Assembly: GCA_964607755.1 (NCBI GenBank) | Contig: CAZSMC010000008.1 | Span: 27,984 to 91,983, forward strand | Source of the DNA: CAZSMC01 sp964607755 | Lineage (GTDB): Bacteria; Zhuqueibacterota; Zhuqueibacteria; Residuimicrobiales; Krinioviventaceae | Length of the DNA: 64,000 nucleotides | Reading direction: 5' to 3' | In this document: positions 1 through 9,114 of the stretch, one piece after another | Position numbering within the stretch: the stretch's first letter is position 1 | Layout of the letters: each line of letters begins with the position of its first letter | Notes under the pieces: generated by a model | What the model was told of the DNA's origin: nothing | Databases searched by the model: none | Seen by the model: only the letters and a program-made list of their open reading frames with translations | Translations under genes and position numbers: made by a program

Positions 1-816
1 AACCGCAGCACCGGCAAATGTATCTTTGGCTGATTCGACACCAAGGTCTGAGCCAAAAGAATCATAGCCCCAGCGCAAATACAGGTTGTCAGTGAGCGTG
101 AATTCGCCACCCAATGCCCAATTCCAGTCCTCATCATTATATTTGTACACATTAAAGCCAAGTAATAGCGGCAGATGCGCCAACCGTTTCGACAGCCCGG
201 CGCGAATTTGTATGGGCAGTGGGAATTTTTCATCAACAAAGGACGAGAGCATAGTGCCTAAATGATTGACTCCAAATGCAAAAGTCAACATTTGCGAGGG
301 TATCCTGTACAAAAGACCGCCATCTACAGCTAATCCAGTGGCCGAATACTCGTGAATGCCCATATAAAGATATTTCAAACTTGCGCCGGCATAGAGATTT
401 TTCATGATTTCAGTTGCATAGGAACCTGACAGTGCAAAACTGTTCGAGCCAAACTGACCGATTTTCTGATTGTTAATATCTGTTTCGTCAAAAGTGCCAT
501 AATCTTTATAGAGCAATGAAACGCCGGCATTTCCCGGGCCTGTGTTGGGGTGGACATAGCCGATAAAACCGCTGTTAAAATCTAAAAGCTCGTTGGTATA
601 AGTAAACGAACCTTGCTTTTGTGTGATAGAAGCAATACCAGCAGGATTGTAATACAAATTGCTTACATCTCCGTGCACAGCCAAAAAAGCACCGGCCATG
701 CCGGCAGCTCGCGCTCCGGTTTGCGTTTTAAGAAATTGAAAGCCGGAGGTTCCAGCAGCCCTGACAGTAAAGGATGTGAAAAGTAAAAAAAGGATGAATG
801 GAAATGCTTTTTTCAT
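1..816 (-). CDS. PorV/PorQ (UPF0164) family outer-membrane protein, 3' end cut by the window
   Basis: The reading frame opens at an ATG at 816 and runs off the left edge, so only the first 272 residues are visible. A signal peptide (MKKAFPFILFLLF, cleaved near VRAAG) is followed by the family hallmark: ARAAGMAGAF, then NLYYNPAGIA at about residues 35-60, then alternating amphipathic strands typical of an outer-membrane barrel (GVSLLYKDYG, YAGASLKYLY). In Bacteroidota, PorV and PorQ work with the type IX secretion system; in Calditrichota-type lineages many paralogues exist without a defined role. A second paralogue lies at 42314-43375. The family call is firm. The exact role is inferred. Confidence 0.85.
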   Translation of the reverse strand, partial: MKKAFPFILFLLFTSFTVRAAGTSGFQFLKTQTGARAAGMAGAFLAVHGDVSNLYYNPAGIASITQKQGSFTYTNELLDFNSGFIGYVHPNTGPGNAGVSLLYKDYGTFDETDINNQKIGQFGSNSFALSGSYATEIMKNLYAGASLKYLYMGIHEYSATGLAVDGGLLYRIPSQMLTFAFGVNHLGTMLSSFVDEKFPLPIQIRAGLSKRLAHLPLLLGFNVYKYNDEDWNWALGGEFTLTDNLYLRWGYDSFGSDLGVESAKDTFAGAAV

Positions 817-840
817 CGTTGCAATAACTCCTTTAAAAAG

Positions 841-912
841 AGCCACCTGTCGGATTTGAACCGACGGCCTGCTCATTACGAGTGAGCTGCTCTTCCACTG
901 AGCTAAGGTGGC
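841..912 (-). tRNA. tRNA-Thr (anticodon CGT)
   Basis: The reverse complement folds as a complete 72-nt cloverleaf. The acceptor stem GCCACCT pairs with AGGTGGC, the D arm starts GCTCAGT, the anticodon stem GCTCA/TGAGC encloses the loop CTCGTAA, and the T arm carries GGTTCAAATCC. The anticodon CGT reads ACG codons. The discriminator base is T and no CCA is encoded: CTTTTT follows directly. It stands alone, just upstream of the PorV/PorQ gene on the same strand. Confidence 0.95.
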
Positions 913-1171
913 CATTCATGTTATATAATTTATTGATTTATCACCTGACAATCAAGCAAATTTTGTTATCAATAGTATAAGCTCAGTTATTGGTTGATAT
1001 GCTCTATCTAAACTAAACAATGGGTCACAAATCTTTTCTGCATTAATGTTGTATCATTCTATAAATATGGAAATTATAATGTCTTATTTACTCATTTTGT
1101 GACCCATTGTTGGAATTGTAACTGAGTATTTATATCAATATTTCTATTTATGGTACTGAAAAAAGTTCCAT
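913..1171. other. Intergenic region carrying inverted-repeat element copy 1
   Basis: This gap has no convincing reading frame. Its main content is the 96-bp terminal-inverted-repeat element at 1016-1111. Further out, CTCAGTTA (982-989) and TAACTGAG (1119-1126) form another inverted pair around it. Confidence 0.5.
1016..1111. repeat. 96-bp terminal-inverted-repeat element, copy 1
   Basis: The ends are a perfect 16-bp inverted repeat: AACAATGGGTCACAAA at 1016-1031 and its complement at 1096-1111. The AT-rich interior has no reading frame. Copies with the same ends and exactly the same 96-bp length lie at 24368-24463 and 48499-48594, both intergenic. I see no clear target-site duplication. This copy's interior is not obviously alignable to the other two. 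Confidence 0.75.
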
Positions 1172-2245
1172 CTATTTGTTTTTCTCTCGATTCACTACTG
1201 GTAACACATCCTGAAAAGTTTCGGCATAAATTTCCCAAATTGTAACAAACAACGCCGCGACAATAGGACCGATAATAAATCCGACAATACCGAAAAAAAT
1301 AATTCCTCCAATAGTACTGAACAGAATGAGCAGTTCGTGCATTTTTGTATCATGGCCAACCAGCGCCGGGCGTAAAAAATTATCAACCGTTCCCACGACA
1401 ACAGCCCCAAAAATAAAAAGTCCGATACCAGCGACCCATTTACCAGAAGCTGCCAGAATTATAGCTGCCGGCAGCCAAACCAGAGCAGAACCGATTCCCG
1501 GAATGATCGAAAGAATCGTCATAATTGTGCCCCAGAAAAGCGCGCTTTTTATACCTGCCACAGCAAAAGCCAATCCGCCGAGCGTTCCCTGGATCACACC
1601 AATAACAAGCGTGCCTTTGATGGTAGCCCGGGTTACGGATGAAAACTTTTCTAAAATGCGCTCCTCATCACGGTTGTGAAGCGGCATATAATACAGGATC
1701 TTGTTCAGCAGCTTGTCACCATCTAAAAAGAAAAAGTACATCGTATAAAGAAAAAGAAAGAGCATGAAAATAAAATTAACTGTCGTCATGGTTGCGGCTG
1801 ACAAGCTCTCTATCAAAAAGCGGCTTAAAATATCAACAACCTGGGCGGCTTTTTGTAAAATCACGTCCTGGTATTGCTCGATCGATTCGGAAAAGGGCAA
1901 AAAGCTGAATAGATTATCAAACGTCGAAGGTTCCTGCAATCGGTCCTGCACCCAGGGGGCAACAGAACGGCTCACTCTGAACGCCTGGGCAGTTATAATA
2001 CCAAGAAGACCTAAAAATGGAAGGAGTACAATCAAAAAGACAGCTAAAAGTGTGACCAAAGACGCAAGTTTGGCTCGTCCCTTGAACCAGCGCAAAAATC
2101 GTTTATATATTGGATTTGCCATTCCGGTAAAGATACCAGCCAGAAGAATGACCATCAAAAACTGGCGAATCATCGAGAGAAAAAGCAGTGAAATGGTAAC
2201 CAGCAACAAAACAAGACCCACTTTATGAGTGGTAAAATATTTCAT
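1172..2245 (-). CDS. AI-2E family transporter (PerM/UPF0118-like permease)
   Basis: This is a 357-residue integral membrane protein. Two N-terminal hydrophobic segments (about residues 9-42 and 62-90) precede a soluble stretch (about 95-140). A dense run of membrane helices follows, with the family signature around FLFLYTMYFFFLDG, GTLVIGVIQGTLGGLAF, IPGIGSALVWLP and FFGIVGFIIGPIVAAL. The length fits the family. Members have been linked to autoinducer-2 export or sodium/proton exchange, so the substrate here is open. The ATG at 2245 has an AGGG-type ribosome binding site. The gene stands alone, converging on the tRNA side and separated from rmuC by about 290 bp. Confidence 0.85.
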   Translation of the reverse strand: MKYFTTHKVGLVLLLVTISLLFLSMIRQFLMVILLAGIFTGMANPIYKRFLRWFKGRAKLASLVTLLAVFLIVLLPFLGLLGIITAQAFRVSRSVAPWVQDRLQEPSTFDNLFSFLPFSESIEQYQDVILQKAAQVVDILSRFLIESLSAATMTTVNFIFMLFLFLYTMYFFFLDGDKLLNKILYYMPLHNRDEERILEKFSSVTRATIKGTLVIGVIQGTLGGLAFAVAGIKSALFWGTIMTILSIIPGIGSALVWLPAAIILAASGKWVAGIGLFIFGAVVVGTVDNFLRPALVGHDTKMHELLILFSTIGGIIFFGIVGFIIGPIVAALFVTIWEIYAETFQDVLPVVNREKNK

Positions 2246-2538
2246 AATATCCCTGCTGATTTATCGAGTTTGTTCTTTTAAAATTAATGTGAAACGTTAC
2301 CTGTTTCGAATAATTTGAAAAAACGTAATTATTCACCACAACTTCTTTGACATGATTCACAGGATCGACAAGATATATAATTAATCCGATTTATCCTGTT
2401 AATCCCGTCAAATAATAGAAATGTTGAATGGTAACGAAAAAACAATATAATCCAACTCGTTCAATATACATTTTCTAAAATGAAACGACAACGGAAAATG
2501 GGTATTCCGGAATGCGCCGATGTAACTTTTTTCACTTT
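2246..2538. other. Intergenic region with a dispersed-repeat remnant
   Basis: No gene is visible. Around 2353-2410 the sequence reads CACAGGATCGACAAGAT followed by TTATCCTGTTAATCCCGTC, an imperfect inverted pair of a kind that recurs between genes in FCB-group genomes. A short plus-strand frame at 2480-2680 overlaps rmuC and has no supporting features. Confidence 0.35.
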
Positions 2539-3549
2539 TCAAATTGGCCGTTCGGAATCTGTCGGATTTCCAGGCTCAGCAATAATATCTATTTTTTGTT
2601 GTAACGTTAATAGTCGTACATGCACGCGATCCGCTGCTTTCTGGGCGTTATTGAGATGGTTGTTCATAACCCCGACTTGATTGAACAACTCATTGCTTTC
2701 ATGTTTCAATGACTGCAGGTTCTTGATGATAAAAGCCGCCCGTTCTTCAATCTGCCTGCCTTGTAGTCCGAGAAGGATAATGCGCAAAAAATAGTAAAAC
2801 GTATTCGGAGAGACAATCAGAACATTTTTTTCCCGCGCGTGAGCGAGCAGAGGTTCGCTGTTTAATATTTCATAGTAAATAGTTTCCGATGGCACATACA
2901 TCAAGGCAAAATCCATGGTGTGCTCATCCGGCAGAATATACTTTTGGCTGATGGCCTGAATGTGCTTGCGCACGTCGCGGAAAAATTCACGTCTAAAATT
3001 CTTTGCCTGCTCCGGCTTTTCAGCACGAGTTGATTTTAGATAATTTTCCAGCGGAAACTTGGCATCAACGGAAATATTGCCGTTTTCGGTTTTGATCAAC
3101 GCATCCACAGCATGGCCATTGCGAAAGCGGTGCTGAAGTGTGACATGAGATTTGGGCAAGATCTGGTGTAAAATATCCGTTAGAATATGCTCACCAACTT
3201 TTCCGCGTAACTTTGGCGTGCGCAAAAAATTTTGAAACTCGTGCATTTGCTGGCCAACTTGATGAATCTGTCCGAGATCCCTGTTCAAGAGGCGCATCAA
3301 TTGAGCCGCATTATCGAGCCGTTGGTTGACCGAGTCATTTGTCGCGCTGAGCTGACGCTGCAGAATATCTGTTGTGCGGTCAAGTCCGGATCGCATCTCT
3401 TTGAACCATTCTGAAAAAACCTGCCATTGCGGCTGTTGACGTTGGTCTGTCAAAAACTTTATTCGGCGCGACTGCAAAGTCAGAATAAATAGAATAACAG
3501 CGCTCAACAGCCCAAAACCCATCAGCATGATCAATTCATATTGCTCCAT
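2539..3549 (-). CDS. rmuC: DNA recombination protein RmuC family
   Basis: I take the start at the ATG at 3549 (MEQYELIMLMG, preceded by GAGGG), giving 336 residues. A longer frame exists to 3588 but lacks a good ribosome binding site. A single N-terminal membrane anchor (about residues 5-24) is followed by a coiled-coil region (about 30-100) and then the RmuC core: PKLRGKVGEHILTDIL, DALI, VDAKFPLENY, and FALMYVPSE through YYFLRIILLGL. RmuC family proteins resemble restriction-type nucleases and limit inversions at repeats. The gene is monocistronic here. The family call is firm; the cellular role is taken from Escherichia coli. Confidence 0.9.
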   Translation of the reverse strand: MEQYELIMLMGFGLLSAVILFILTLQSRRIKFLTDQRQQPQWQVFSEWFKEMRSGLDRTTDILQRQLSATNDSVNQRLDNAAQLMRLLNRDLGQIHQVGQQMHEFQNFLRTPKLRGKVGEHILTDILHQILPKSHVTLQHRFRNGHAVDALIKTENGNISVDAKFPLENYLKSTRAEKPEQAKNFRREFFRDVRKHIQAISQKYILPDEHTMDFALMYVPSETIYYEILNSEPLLAHAREKNVLIVSPNTFYYFLRIILLGLQGRQIEERAAFIIKNLQSLKHESNELFNQVGVMNNHLNNAQKAADRVHVRLLTLQQKIDIIAEPGNPTDSERPI

Positions 3550-4012
3550 GGTAAAACCCTCAAAATATCTAAATTGCAATTTTTTCAAAGATTGAATATT
3601 AAAAGTTCTAAAAATTTAAGGACAAGTTTCAATCAGATAAATATTAATTTTGTAATAAAGCGAAAATTGATGGAAAATGTCAATCTATTTATTTATCCAT
3701 TTAAATATTGGGATCTGAGATTTATTTGCATTTTGGCATTTGTACATTGTTTTATGCCAGAGATGCTTATTAAAAGCAGCCGGCGTTTCTCAAGCAAGAT
3801 TGTATGCAAAATAGTATGTCTCTTTGCCCTGTTCGTTATTGATACTGGATGTTTTAAATTTCAATAATGTAACAATCTGCGTCATACTATGACGATCTAC
3901 TTTCAATAATCTGTCCTGTTTTTATTAAACTTAGCCTTTCATACCTTTCACCAAAAAGTGGTATATTTCTTGCAAAAGGAAAATAAAAGGGCGCGAGGAG
4001 CAATTCAAAAAA
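3550..4012. other. Gene-free divergent intergenic region, AT-rich
   Basis: This stretch separates rmuC (minus) from the ParA/MinD-like gene (plus). A plus-strand open frame at 3541-3867 starts inside rmuC, has no ribosome binding site and shows no domain-like character, so I do not call it. GAGGAG at 3995-4000 is the likely ribosome binding site of the next gene. No promoter can be picked with confidence. Confidence 0.4.
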
Positions 4013-5191
4013 TTGAAAGGTAATATCGTGTGTCGATCTTTGGATGGCAAGTATGTTTTAACACATCACCACCTGGAACAAGATTCCACAAGTTACGATC
4101 GCGAAAAACACCCGCCCCGTATATTGGCTCTTGCCGGAGGCAAGGGTGGTGTGGGAAAAAGCATTACCGCTGCGATGTTGGGAATGTGCCTTGCCGGCTT
4201 TGAACGGAAAACCATACTCATTGATGCAGATTTCCAGGGTGAAAATTTACACAGTTATTTAGGGCTTCAAGATATTGAATCGGGATTGAATGATTTCCTG
4301 ACCGATCCGTCAAAATCGTTTGATGAGCTTTGTCATGAAACTTTTTTCAGATATCTTCAAATTATTCCCTTTCACACGAATTTCACATCCCGCATTACCG
4401 TTTCCAATAATTTAAAATTCCGTTTCTTTCAAGAATTGAAAGCATTGCCTGCAGATTACGTCATCCTTGACCTTGGCATGGCCTCGACTGATCTGGCTCT
4501 GGATATCTTTTTAGCAGCCGATGACAAGATACTGATGTCTACAGGAGAACTTTTTTCGATTCAAAACACGTTTCAATTCATCCGCCGTGCATTGATTCAT
4601 CTTTTGCGCAGGGCAACATTCAACTCGGTTTACGCAACAGAATTATTTCATACCTGTGGCAACTTGTCGGATGGACAATTGGTCAAACCGTTTTCAGCAG
4701 CTTTAGAACATCTCAAGAAGGAAGACCCGGCATCCTATGCGCATCTTGACCATATTTTTAGCAGCTTTGTCCCAAAGCTCATTATCAAGTGCAACGAAGG
4801 TGAATCGCTAAGGGACGTTTCGTTACTAGGGCCTGTAATCCGTGACCTTTTAAATGTCTCTGTAAGTTATTTAGGCAAGATTCATCAGGACCAGCTCATC
4901 AGTTCAGCCATACGTCAGGGGCGTCCGGACATGCTTCTCAATCCTATGGGACAGGCTGCCTCTGATATTGTGTCTCTGGTAACCCGGCACGTTTTGGCCA
5001 AAGAAGCCCAATCGAGAAAAGCAGCCATGCGGATGGAGCAGTCACTGCTTTCACAGCCCACACTATCCGATGACACACCGCGATGCGACCGGCAATGCCT
5101 GGTCTGGTACTGTTGCGAGAAACGTTGTACCGGCGAACCTTGTGCCAGACTGTCAAAGCGAGCGGTTAAAAAGGTTAAAGAAACGCTGTAG
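4013..5191 (+). CDS. ParA/MinD-family P-loop ATPase with a cysteine-rich C-terminal tail
   Basis: The start is a TTG at 4013, twelve bases after GAGGAG; an in-frame GTG at 4028 is the alternative. The deviant Walker A GGKGGVGKS lies at about residues 42-50, and ILIDADFQGENL (switch I/Walker A') and YVILDLGMAS (Walker B region) follow. This places the 392-residue protein in the ParA/MinD/FleN superfamily of positioning ATPases. The last about 40 residues are unusual: CDRQCLVWYCCEKRC followed by GEPC gives seven cysteines, which suggests a metal site or redox-active tail. There is no flagellar, Fe-S-cluster or plasmid-partition neighbour to fix the role. A strong terminator follows at 5228-5275. 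Confidence 0.8.
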   Translation: MKGNIVCRSLDGKYVLTHHHLEQDSTSYDREKHPPRILALAGGKGGVGKSITAAMLGMCLAGFERKTILIDADFQGENLHSYLGLQDIESGLNDFLTDPSKSFDELCHETFFRYLQIIPFHTNFTSRITVSNNLKFRFFQELKALPADYVILDLGMASTDLALDIFLAADDKILMSTGELFSIQNTFQFIRRALIHLLRRATFNSVYATELFHTCGNLSDGQLVKPFSAALEHLKKEDPASYAHLDHIFSSFVPKLIIKCNEGESLRDVSLLGPVIRDLLNVSVSYLGKIHQDQLISSAIRQGRPDMLLNPMGQAASDIVSLVTRHVLAKEAQSRKAAMRMEQSLLSQPTLSDDTPRCDRQCLVWYCCEKRCTGEPCARLSKRAVKKVKETL

Positions 5192-5227
5192 ATACTGCAT
5201 CCCACACAACCCTCCGCCACTTCCCTA

Positions 5228-5275
5228 CTCCGGTACATCGACTGAGCACTAACTCTCGATGTACCGGAGTTTTTT
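5228..5275 (+). terminator. Rho-independent terminator after the ParA/MinD-like gene
   Basis: CTCCGGTACATCGA (5228-5241) and TCGATGTACCGGAG (5256-5269) form a perfect 14-bp stem with a 14-nt loop, followed by TTTTTT. It lies 37 nt after the ATPase stop codon. The converging histidine-kinase remnant ends inside the T tract. Confidence 0.9.
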
Positions 5276-5937
5276 ATAACATGAGGCTAAAAACAGTACC
5301 TTTGCCCGGTTCACTGTTTACACTCATTGTCCCGCCGTGATCTGAAATGATTTTATGCGCAAGGAACAAGCCAATACCGGACTCGTCTTTTTTATTCGTG
5401 AAATAAGGCTCGAATATTTTTTGGCGGGTTTCCTCATCCATGCCGCAACCTTGATCTGCTACAGAAACAACCACACCGTACTTTCCGTGTCCGCCGCGCG
5501 CCACCCAAACTTTTACGTTTCCGCCCTTGTCAGAAGCCTCAATTGCATTTTCGATCACATTATGAATGACCCGGCGAAAATGTTCCTCATCCAGTTCGAC
5601 TTGAGACAGACCCGGTTCAATGTCACACTGAATTTCAACATCATTATCCTGGTGACTAAAAAGCTGCACGGACTGTGACACAACTTTACCAATGGATTGC
5701 GGTTTTAAATCCATAAGTGGCATGCGGGCAAATTGACAGAAGAGTACTGTCGATGTGCGGTTGAAATATTCTCGGCCGCTTTTACCACCTCTGGCGGCAA
5801 GACAAATCCGACAAAAATCAAATCGCAAGACGGGCTTGAAACGGGGAGCGTTTGCGTGTGCGTCGCCATAAAAAGTACGCGCTTGCCAACACAAGTGCGG
5901 CTGCCGCAATCAGCCATATTTGGATTTCACCGGTCAT
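5274..5937 (-). pseudogene. Sensor histidine kinase remnant with internal deletions
   Basis: An ATG at 5937 opens a frame with a membrane helix (IWLIAAAALVLASAYFLW) and RSPFQARLAI, then stops. A second frame continues with FVGFVLPPEVVKAAENIS. A third frame resumes at FARMPLMDLKP and runs intact through the ATPase domain: N box VIENAIEAS, G1 DQGCGMD, F box IFEPYFTNK, G2 GIGLFLAHKII. Phosphoacceptor histidine, dimerisation helices and sensor domain are missing. The order is that of a NtrY-like kinase, but two segments are lost and the frame shifts at each join. It lies 11 bp after the DUF58 gene. True decay or misassembly are both possible. The intact ATPase part could still be expressed. Confidence 0.75.
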
Positions 5938-5948
5938 AAGTGAAAACT

Positions 5949-6857
5949 TTATCCGCCGATACGTTTTCGTTTTGTCAAATACTGCAGCAGAGCCCGGTCA
6001 AAATCTTCTGACGTATCCATCAAGACATAGTCGATTCGATTGGCAAGACATTGCTTTTTATAATGCTCAACAAACTGATGCATGCGCTGCCGGTATTCCT
6101 TGCGGATGTGCCAGGGTTGAGTGGCAAGTTTTTCGTTGGTTTCTATATCCTGAAAAACAGCATCCTGAGAGAAATCAAATGAGCGTTCATAGGGGTCGAG
6201 CACGTGGAAAACCACCACTTCGTGTTTTTTATGCCGAAAATGTTTCAAACCGGAAATAACTTTTTGCGGATCATCGAAAAGATCAGAGAATAAAATAATC
6301 AATCCGCGCCTGTCGATGCGGTCAGCCATCTCGTGCAACGTTTGAGAGATGTTTGTTTTTTTCTCGCTTTGTATGTTTGCCAATTCTTTTAAAATGACAT
6401 TGAGATAAGAATTAACCGAACGCGGTGGCAGGTATTTTTGAATCGATTGATCGAATGTCACCAGGCCAGCGGCATCGCGCTGTTTGAGCATCAAATACGA
6501 CAGCGCTGCTGACAAAAAAGTTGCATATTGCAATTTGGACACAGTGTGGGAAGAATATCCCATGGACGCCGATATGTCCAGCAAAATATAACTTTTGAGA
6601 TTGGTTTCTTCTTCGAACTGTTTGACGTAATATCGGTCAGTCTTGGCGTATATTTTCCAGTCCATGTGCCGGATATCATCTCCGGGTATATACTGGCGAT
6701 GCTCGGCAAATTCGACACTAAATCCATGATAAGGGCTGCGGTGCAACCCGGTGATAAATCCTTCGACGACGAGTCGTGCAATCAGGCTCAGATTGGACAT
6801 TTTGCTGACAGATTGCGGATTTAAAAGTTGACGATAATCTTGATTCTGTTCATCCAT
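5949..6857 (-). CDS. DUF58 domain protein (MoxR-associated)
   Basis: The 302-residue protein carries the DUF58 core: FSVEFAEHRQYIPGDD, DWKIYAKTDRYYVKQFEEETN and the von Willebrand A-like LLDISASMGY, which keeps the DxSxS metal-site pattern. ILFSDLFDD lies further on. Such proteins are usually cytoplasmic partners of MoxR AAA+ ATPases, thought to help assemble or mature protein or envelope complexes. Its ATG overlaps the stop of the MoxR gene upstream (TGATG), so the two are almost certainly translationally coupled. The BatA/BatB-type genes that often follow are absent; a broken histidine kinase takes their place. Confidence 0.88.
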   Translation of the reverse strand: MDEQNQDYRQLLNPQSVSKMSNLSLIARLVVEGFITGLHRSPYHGFSVEFAEHRQYIPGDDIRHMDWKIYAKTDRYYVKQFEEETNLKSYILLDISASMGYSSHTVSKLQYATFLSAALSYLMLKQRDAAGLVTFDQSIQKYLPPRSVNSYLNVILKELANIQSEKKTNISQTLHEMADRIDRRGLIILFSDLFDDPQKVISGLKHFRHKKHEVVVFHVLDPYERSFDFSQDAVFQDIETNEKLATQPWHIRKEYRQRMHQFVEHYKKQCLANRIDYVLMDTSEDFDRALLQYLTKRKRIGG

Positions 6858-7867
6858 CAGTGGGTGCTATCCTCGGAGACACATTTTTCGATCACCTCTG
6901 TGGTAGAAATATTTTCAGCCTCGGCATTAAAAGTAGTCACCAGCCGATGCCGCAAAACAGGCTTGGTAACGGCGCGAACATCCTCGATATCCGGCGTGGG
7001 ACGACCGTTGAGTATAGCCCGGGTTTTGGCGCCAAGAATAAGGAATTGCGATGCTCTGGGACCGGCTCCCCATTTGATCCAATCTTTGATGTATTGAGGT
7101 GCAGCAGGATCGTTCGGTCGTGTTTTCCGCACCAGTCCCACAGCATACTGAATCACATGATCGGCTACCGGCACCCGGCGAACCAGGTCCTGGAGATTAA
7201 TGATTTCCTCGGCTGTCAACACAGGTTCAAGCAACGATTGCATAAAACTTGTGGTTGAGCGCACGATTTCTTCTTCTTCTTCAGCGGTAGGATAATCGAC
7301 CCAAAGATTGAGCATAAAGCGGTCGAGCTGAGCTTCGGGCAGCGGGTAAGTGCCTTCTTGTTCGATCGGATTTTGTGTAGCCAAAACAAAAAACGGTTCT
7401 TTCAACGTATACGTCTCCCCCGCCGCACTGACCTCGTGTTCCTGCATGGCTTGCAACAGGGCAGATTGGGTTTTCGGTGGTGTGCGGTTTATTTCATCGG
7501 CAAGGATTATATTTGCAAATACAGGTCCGCGCACAAATTTGAACGCTTTTTTGCCTGTTGTCTTGTCTTCTTCAATCACCTCAGTGCCGGTGATATCCGA
7601 GGGCATCAAATCCGGGGTGAATTGAATCCGACTGAACTTGAGGTCCAGAATCTGTGCCAAAGTGCTGATCATCAAGGTCTTTGCCAAACCCGGCACACCG
7701 ATGAGCAGGCAATGTCCGCGGGATAATAAAGTAATTAATAATTCATCAATAATCTTGCGCTGCCCGACAATGACTTTGCTGAGCTGCTGCACAATGGTCT
7801 CATGCGCTTTTTTCAGTTCCTGAATCGTTTCAATATCGTTTCTATTGTTCAGCGCTTCCGCCTTCAT
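6857..7867 (-). CDS. MoxR family AAA+ ATPase
   Basis: This 336-residue ATPase has a clear Walker A (GVPGLAKT), Walker B (ILADEINR), sensor 1 (FFVLATQNPIEQEGTYPLPEAQLDRF) and sensor 2 region (PRASQFLILGAKTRAIL), in the order of the MoxR family. MoxR proteins act as chaperone-like ATPases for metal insertion or protein maturation, working with DUF58 and VWA partners. The ATG at 7867 is preceded by GGAGG. The stop overlaps the DUF58 start by one base, and together they form a two-gene operon. Confidence 0.93.
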   Translation of the reverse strand: MKAEALNNRNDIETIQELKKAHETIVQQLSKVIVGQRKIIDELLITLLSRGHCLLIGVPGLAKTLMISTLAQILDLKFSRIQFTPDLMPSDITGTEVIEEDKTTGKKAFKFVRGPVFANIILADEINRTPPKTQSALLQAMQEHEVSAAGETYTLKEPFFVLATQNPIEQEGTYPLPEAQLDRFMLNLWVDYPTAEEEEEIVRSTTSFMQSLLEPVLTAEEIINLQDLVRRVPVADHVIQYAVGLVRKTRPNDPAAPQYIKDWIKWGAGPRASQFLILGAKTRAILNGRPTPDIEDVRAVTKPVLRHRLVTTFNAEAENISTTEVIEKCVSEDSTH

Positions 7868-8055
7868 TTATCCTCCAACCTTGGGTATAAAGTGTCTAAA
7901 TTATCAAAAAATTAAACAATTAAATTAGTTATTTCCATGCCAAAAGTCAACTATGGAATATTAATGAGTCACTCAAAGCTTGCAAGTAACTCTTTGAAAC
8001 TATTACATTATTTGTTAAGTTGAATACACCATTTAACGAAAAGTTTCAAGATTCT

Positions 8056-9114
8056 ATGAAAAATGACAAAAACAACATATTGGTTGGGCAAAGCCTGCCA
8101 GAGTGCGAAGAGTTTGCCCTGTCGATTGGCGAGAGAAAATACCGCGGCCGTCAGTTGTACAAGTGGATTTATGAAAAACGTGTCCGCACATTTGATGAAA
8201 TGACTGATGTGCCATTGGGTTTACGGAAAAAGCTTGCGCAAAATGCTCAGCTCGGTTGGCTGGAACTGGCGGACAAAAATCATTCGCTTGAATCTGCATC
8301 GATCAAGTATCTTTTCAGGTTAATAGATGGTTCTTTTATTGAAAGTGTGCTCATCATCGAAGGAGCAAGACGGACGCTGTGTATTTCTTCTCAAGTTGGC
8401 TGCGCACTCGATTGCCACTTTTGCGCCACTGGCAAGCTGGGTTTCAAGCGGAATCTCACAGCCGGGGAAATCGTCGATCAGGTTTTGTTTGTTGCTGATG
8501 ACCAGGATGCGTTGCCGACAAATGTCGTCTTTATGGGCATGGGCGAGCCTTTTTATAATTACGACAATGTCATCAACGCTGCTTTTCTGATTACCGACGA
8601 TAATGGCATATCCATTGGACCGAGACACGTGGTTATCTCTACAGCCGGAATTGTCGACCGAATACACCAATACACACGGGAACGGCACAAATACAAATTA
8701 GCGGTTTCATTGAACTCTCCGTTTGAAGAAGAAAGAAAGCAACTCATGCCGGGCACGCGTTTGTGGAGCCTTGATGATCTTATTGTAGCGGTGCAAAAGT
8801 ATGCCCGTGTGATGAAAAGGAAACCTACCATCGAATATGTGCTGTTCCAGGGACTCAATGACACGGAGCGACACGCCCGCGCACTCCGCAACATCGTGAA
8901 TCGAATGCCGTGCAAAATGAACCTTATTCCTTACAATCCGGTTGTGCCGGATTATCACCGTCCGACCACAGAGTCTGTTGGTATGTTTATGAACTGGTTG
9001 CATCCATTAAACTGCGGACTGTCAGTGCGCTGGAGCAAAGGCACGGATATCAACGCGGCGTGCGGGCAATTGGCAGGTTCCAGGAAAAAAGAGGAGGCAG
9101 AACGTGCCGTCTAA
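8056..9114 (+). CDS. rlmN: 23S rRNA (adenine2503-C2)-methyltransferase RlmN (radical SAM)
   Basis: The radical SAM motif CALDCHFC (CxxxCxxC) is followed by GKLGFKRNLTAGEI and VVFMGMGEPFYNYDN, and the C-terminal CGLSVRWSKGTDINAACGQL holds the catalytic cysteine region. These are diagnostic of RlmN, which methylates A2503 of 23S rRNA and A37 of some tRNAs. I chose the ATG at 8056 (352 residues). A TTG at 8020 would add 12 residues, and neither start has a strong ribosome binding site. The end overlaps the next gene by 11 bp, so the two are coupled. Confidence 0.95.
   Translation: MKNDKNNILVGQSLPECEEFALSIGERKYRGRQLYKWIYEKRVRTFDEMTDVPLGLRKKLAQNAQLGWLELADKNHSLESASIKYLFRLIDGSFIESVLIIEGARRTLCISSQVGCALDCHFCATGKLGFKRNLTAGEIVDQVLFVADDQDALPTNVVFMGMGEPFYNYDNVINAAFLITDDNGISIGPRHVVISTAGIVDRIHQYTRERHKYKLAVSLNSPFEEERKQLMPGTRLWSLDDLIVAVQKYARVMKRKPTIEYVLFQGLNDTERHARALRNIVNRMPCKMNLIPYNPVVPDYHRPTTESVGMFMNWLHPLNCGLSVRWSKGTDINAACGQLAGSRKKEEAERAV

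Noticed and set aside
3541..3867. Plus-strand frame of 108 codons after rmuC
   Set aside because: It starts inside rmuC on the opposite strand, has no ribosome binding site and low-complexity AT-driven composition.
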